Position numbers and translations under genes: made by a program. From Climacium dendroides (Eukaryota > Streptophyta > Bryopsida > Hypnales > Climaciaceae), in contig OX467082.1 in the NCBI GenBank assembly GCA_950106755.1, positions 24,552,001 to 24,616,000 on the forward strand: 64,000 nt of DNA, written 5' to 3'. This document shows, piece after piece, positions 62,870-64,000 of this stretch. A model generated the notes under the pieces. The model was not told where the DNA came from and did no database searches. It saw only the letters and a list, made by a program, of their open reading frames with translations. Every line of letters begins with the position of its first letter. The first letter of the stretch is position 1.

Positions 62870-63570
62870 ATCTATACATGGAAAGCTTTGAATCATTCTA
62901 TTTTGATTAATGGGATAAAAGTTTTGAGGAGTTTTAGTTATAGGTAGTTTGTAGGTAGTTATAGAATCTCTATTCTAAAATAAACTTTGAAGTCCTTTAT
63001 TTAATTCAATTTTTAATATTTTTGAAAATAAATAAACACATTAGGTGTAGATTGCTTATTACAATATTATAACCATTGGAATTGTCATTTTTTTAATTCC
63101 ATCAATGAATTGTCAACAATTTAGTATTTTGAATCATTGTCTACTTTTTTCTACTTACTATTTTTTCCTATATGTTGTACAATTCCAAATGATTTGAATT
63201 TTTTTCAAGCATGTAGCCAACTTGCCTTGAAGAATAAATTCAAAGAATCACAACCATTTTGGAAATTTTTCTTAATAATCTTCCCTTCTAAAGTCCAATT
63301 GCCTAATTTTTTGCAGGGCCTAAAATAGGATTTTTGTCACTTCAAATGCTAATACCTTGCAATCTTTTGGGTGGAAATTACTGAAATTTTTTCCTCATCT
63401 TCTTGATCTAGCATGCTACAAGATCATATGGTTACAAGTGTACAAAAATGTTTTTCTTCAAAATTTTGGTATTTATACTAGAAATGGCAATTTTGGAGCG
63501 TTTTTGGTGAAAACATAATAAATAATCTTTGAAGATTAACTTTTGAAATTTGGAACAAATGTAACTTATT
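62870..63570 (+). repeat. Dispersed AT-rich repeat, copy C
   Basis: Same family and orientation as 16,000-16,740: TACATGGAAAGCTTTGAATC, then AACTTTGAAGTCCTTTAT, then TATATGTTGTACAATTCCAA and CATGTAGCCAACTTG, in the same order and at similar spacing. Sequence to the window end (63,570-64,000) is AT-rich, with GTTATAATCTTTCAATCCAT shared in inverted form with 10,470 and 22,412. Confidence 0.75.
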
Positions 63571-64000
63571 ACTTAGATTTAGAATTCAATGGAAGATAGA
63601 CTCAATTTCATCAAGAACAAACATTTGACTACATGAAGGCTTGAATTCTACTAACTTTGTTTTGTAGTAATAAAAAAAAGTTTATTTTTCCCACTTTAAA
63701 CGTTATAATCTTTCAATCCATGCTATCAAGATTGAAATTTATTCAATAAAATAGTTTATTACTCTTTTTGTACAATCAAAATTCAAAAACAAAGTTCTTA
63801 TTTTCAATTCTTGACAATGCATTAAAAAATATGGCAATTTCATTTCAAAAACATTCCTAGTCCATTAGGGATTAAGAGGCGACTTTCCATTATTAATGGC
63901 AAATTTTATGAAATTGATGGAGATAATTTATTTATATAAAAATATTAGCAATAATCAATATAAGAATCCCAAAAACAAGTTTAGATGTGAAAGGATTAAC

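Overview
The window looks like nuclear DNA of a land plant. I lean towards a bryophyte, probably a moss, but this is an inference. Reasons: intron-rich genes with GT-AG introns for cytosolic ribosomal proteins (RPS4, RPLP0), a minor-spliceosome protein (U11/U12-65K) and two plastid-targeted proteins (OHP2, a chlorophyll-binding one-helix protein, and ribulose-phosphate 3-epimerase). These sit in very AT-rich intergenic DNA with Ty1-copia and CACTA-type elements, MITEs and TTTAGGG-type motifs.

Layout. 0-1 kb: nothing supported. 1-10.1 kb: an unusual locus with the decayed remains of a gene with a ParB/sulfiredoxin-like domain followed by an amino-methyltransferase-like motif, then two divergent FCP1/NLI-interacting-factor-like phosphatase domains that have lost the catalytic aspartates. 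A 19-bp palindrome (TATCGGCTGGCAGCCGATA and variants) occurs as an upstream tandem array and again in every intron I could define here; I saw it nowhere else in the window. A CACTA element interrupts an exon of the first gene, and a ~170-bp-arm inverted repeat lies between the two phosphatase-like units. 10-13.5 kb: intergenic, with a dead PurH fragment and a 59-bp triplication. 13.6-14.7 kb: F-box gene (-). 18.0-19.0 kb: intronless gene whose C-terminus carries a BRC-like (RAD51-binding) motif. 19-25.4 kb: AT-rich repeats. 25.4-29.9 kb: OHP2 (-) and RPS4 (+), head to head. 31.3-34.2 kb: decayed Ty1-copia element. 35-41.3 kb: MITEs, dispersed repeats and a divergent ubiquitin-like gene (-). 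42.8-49 kb: U11/U12-65K (-) and RPLP0 (+), head to head, with three box C/D snoRNA copies in the RPLP0 intron. 52.6-54.8 kb: second CACTA copy with an intact 3-bp target duplication. 55.4-60.2 kb: a MITE, RPE (+) and a nested pair of TIR elements. 60.2-64 kb: repeat-derived AT-rich DNA.

The housekeeping genes look intact: every exon junction I placed keeps the frame, and product lengths fit their families. They form two divergent pairs plus RPE, and serve translation (RPS4, RPLP0 and its snoRNAs), minor-intron splicing and plastid function. The most unusual material is the 1-10 kb palindrome-marked locus, the snoRNA triplet and the BRC-like protein. Coordinates and splice sites were read by eye; no database search was possible.
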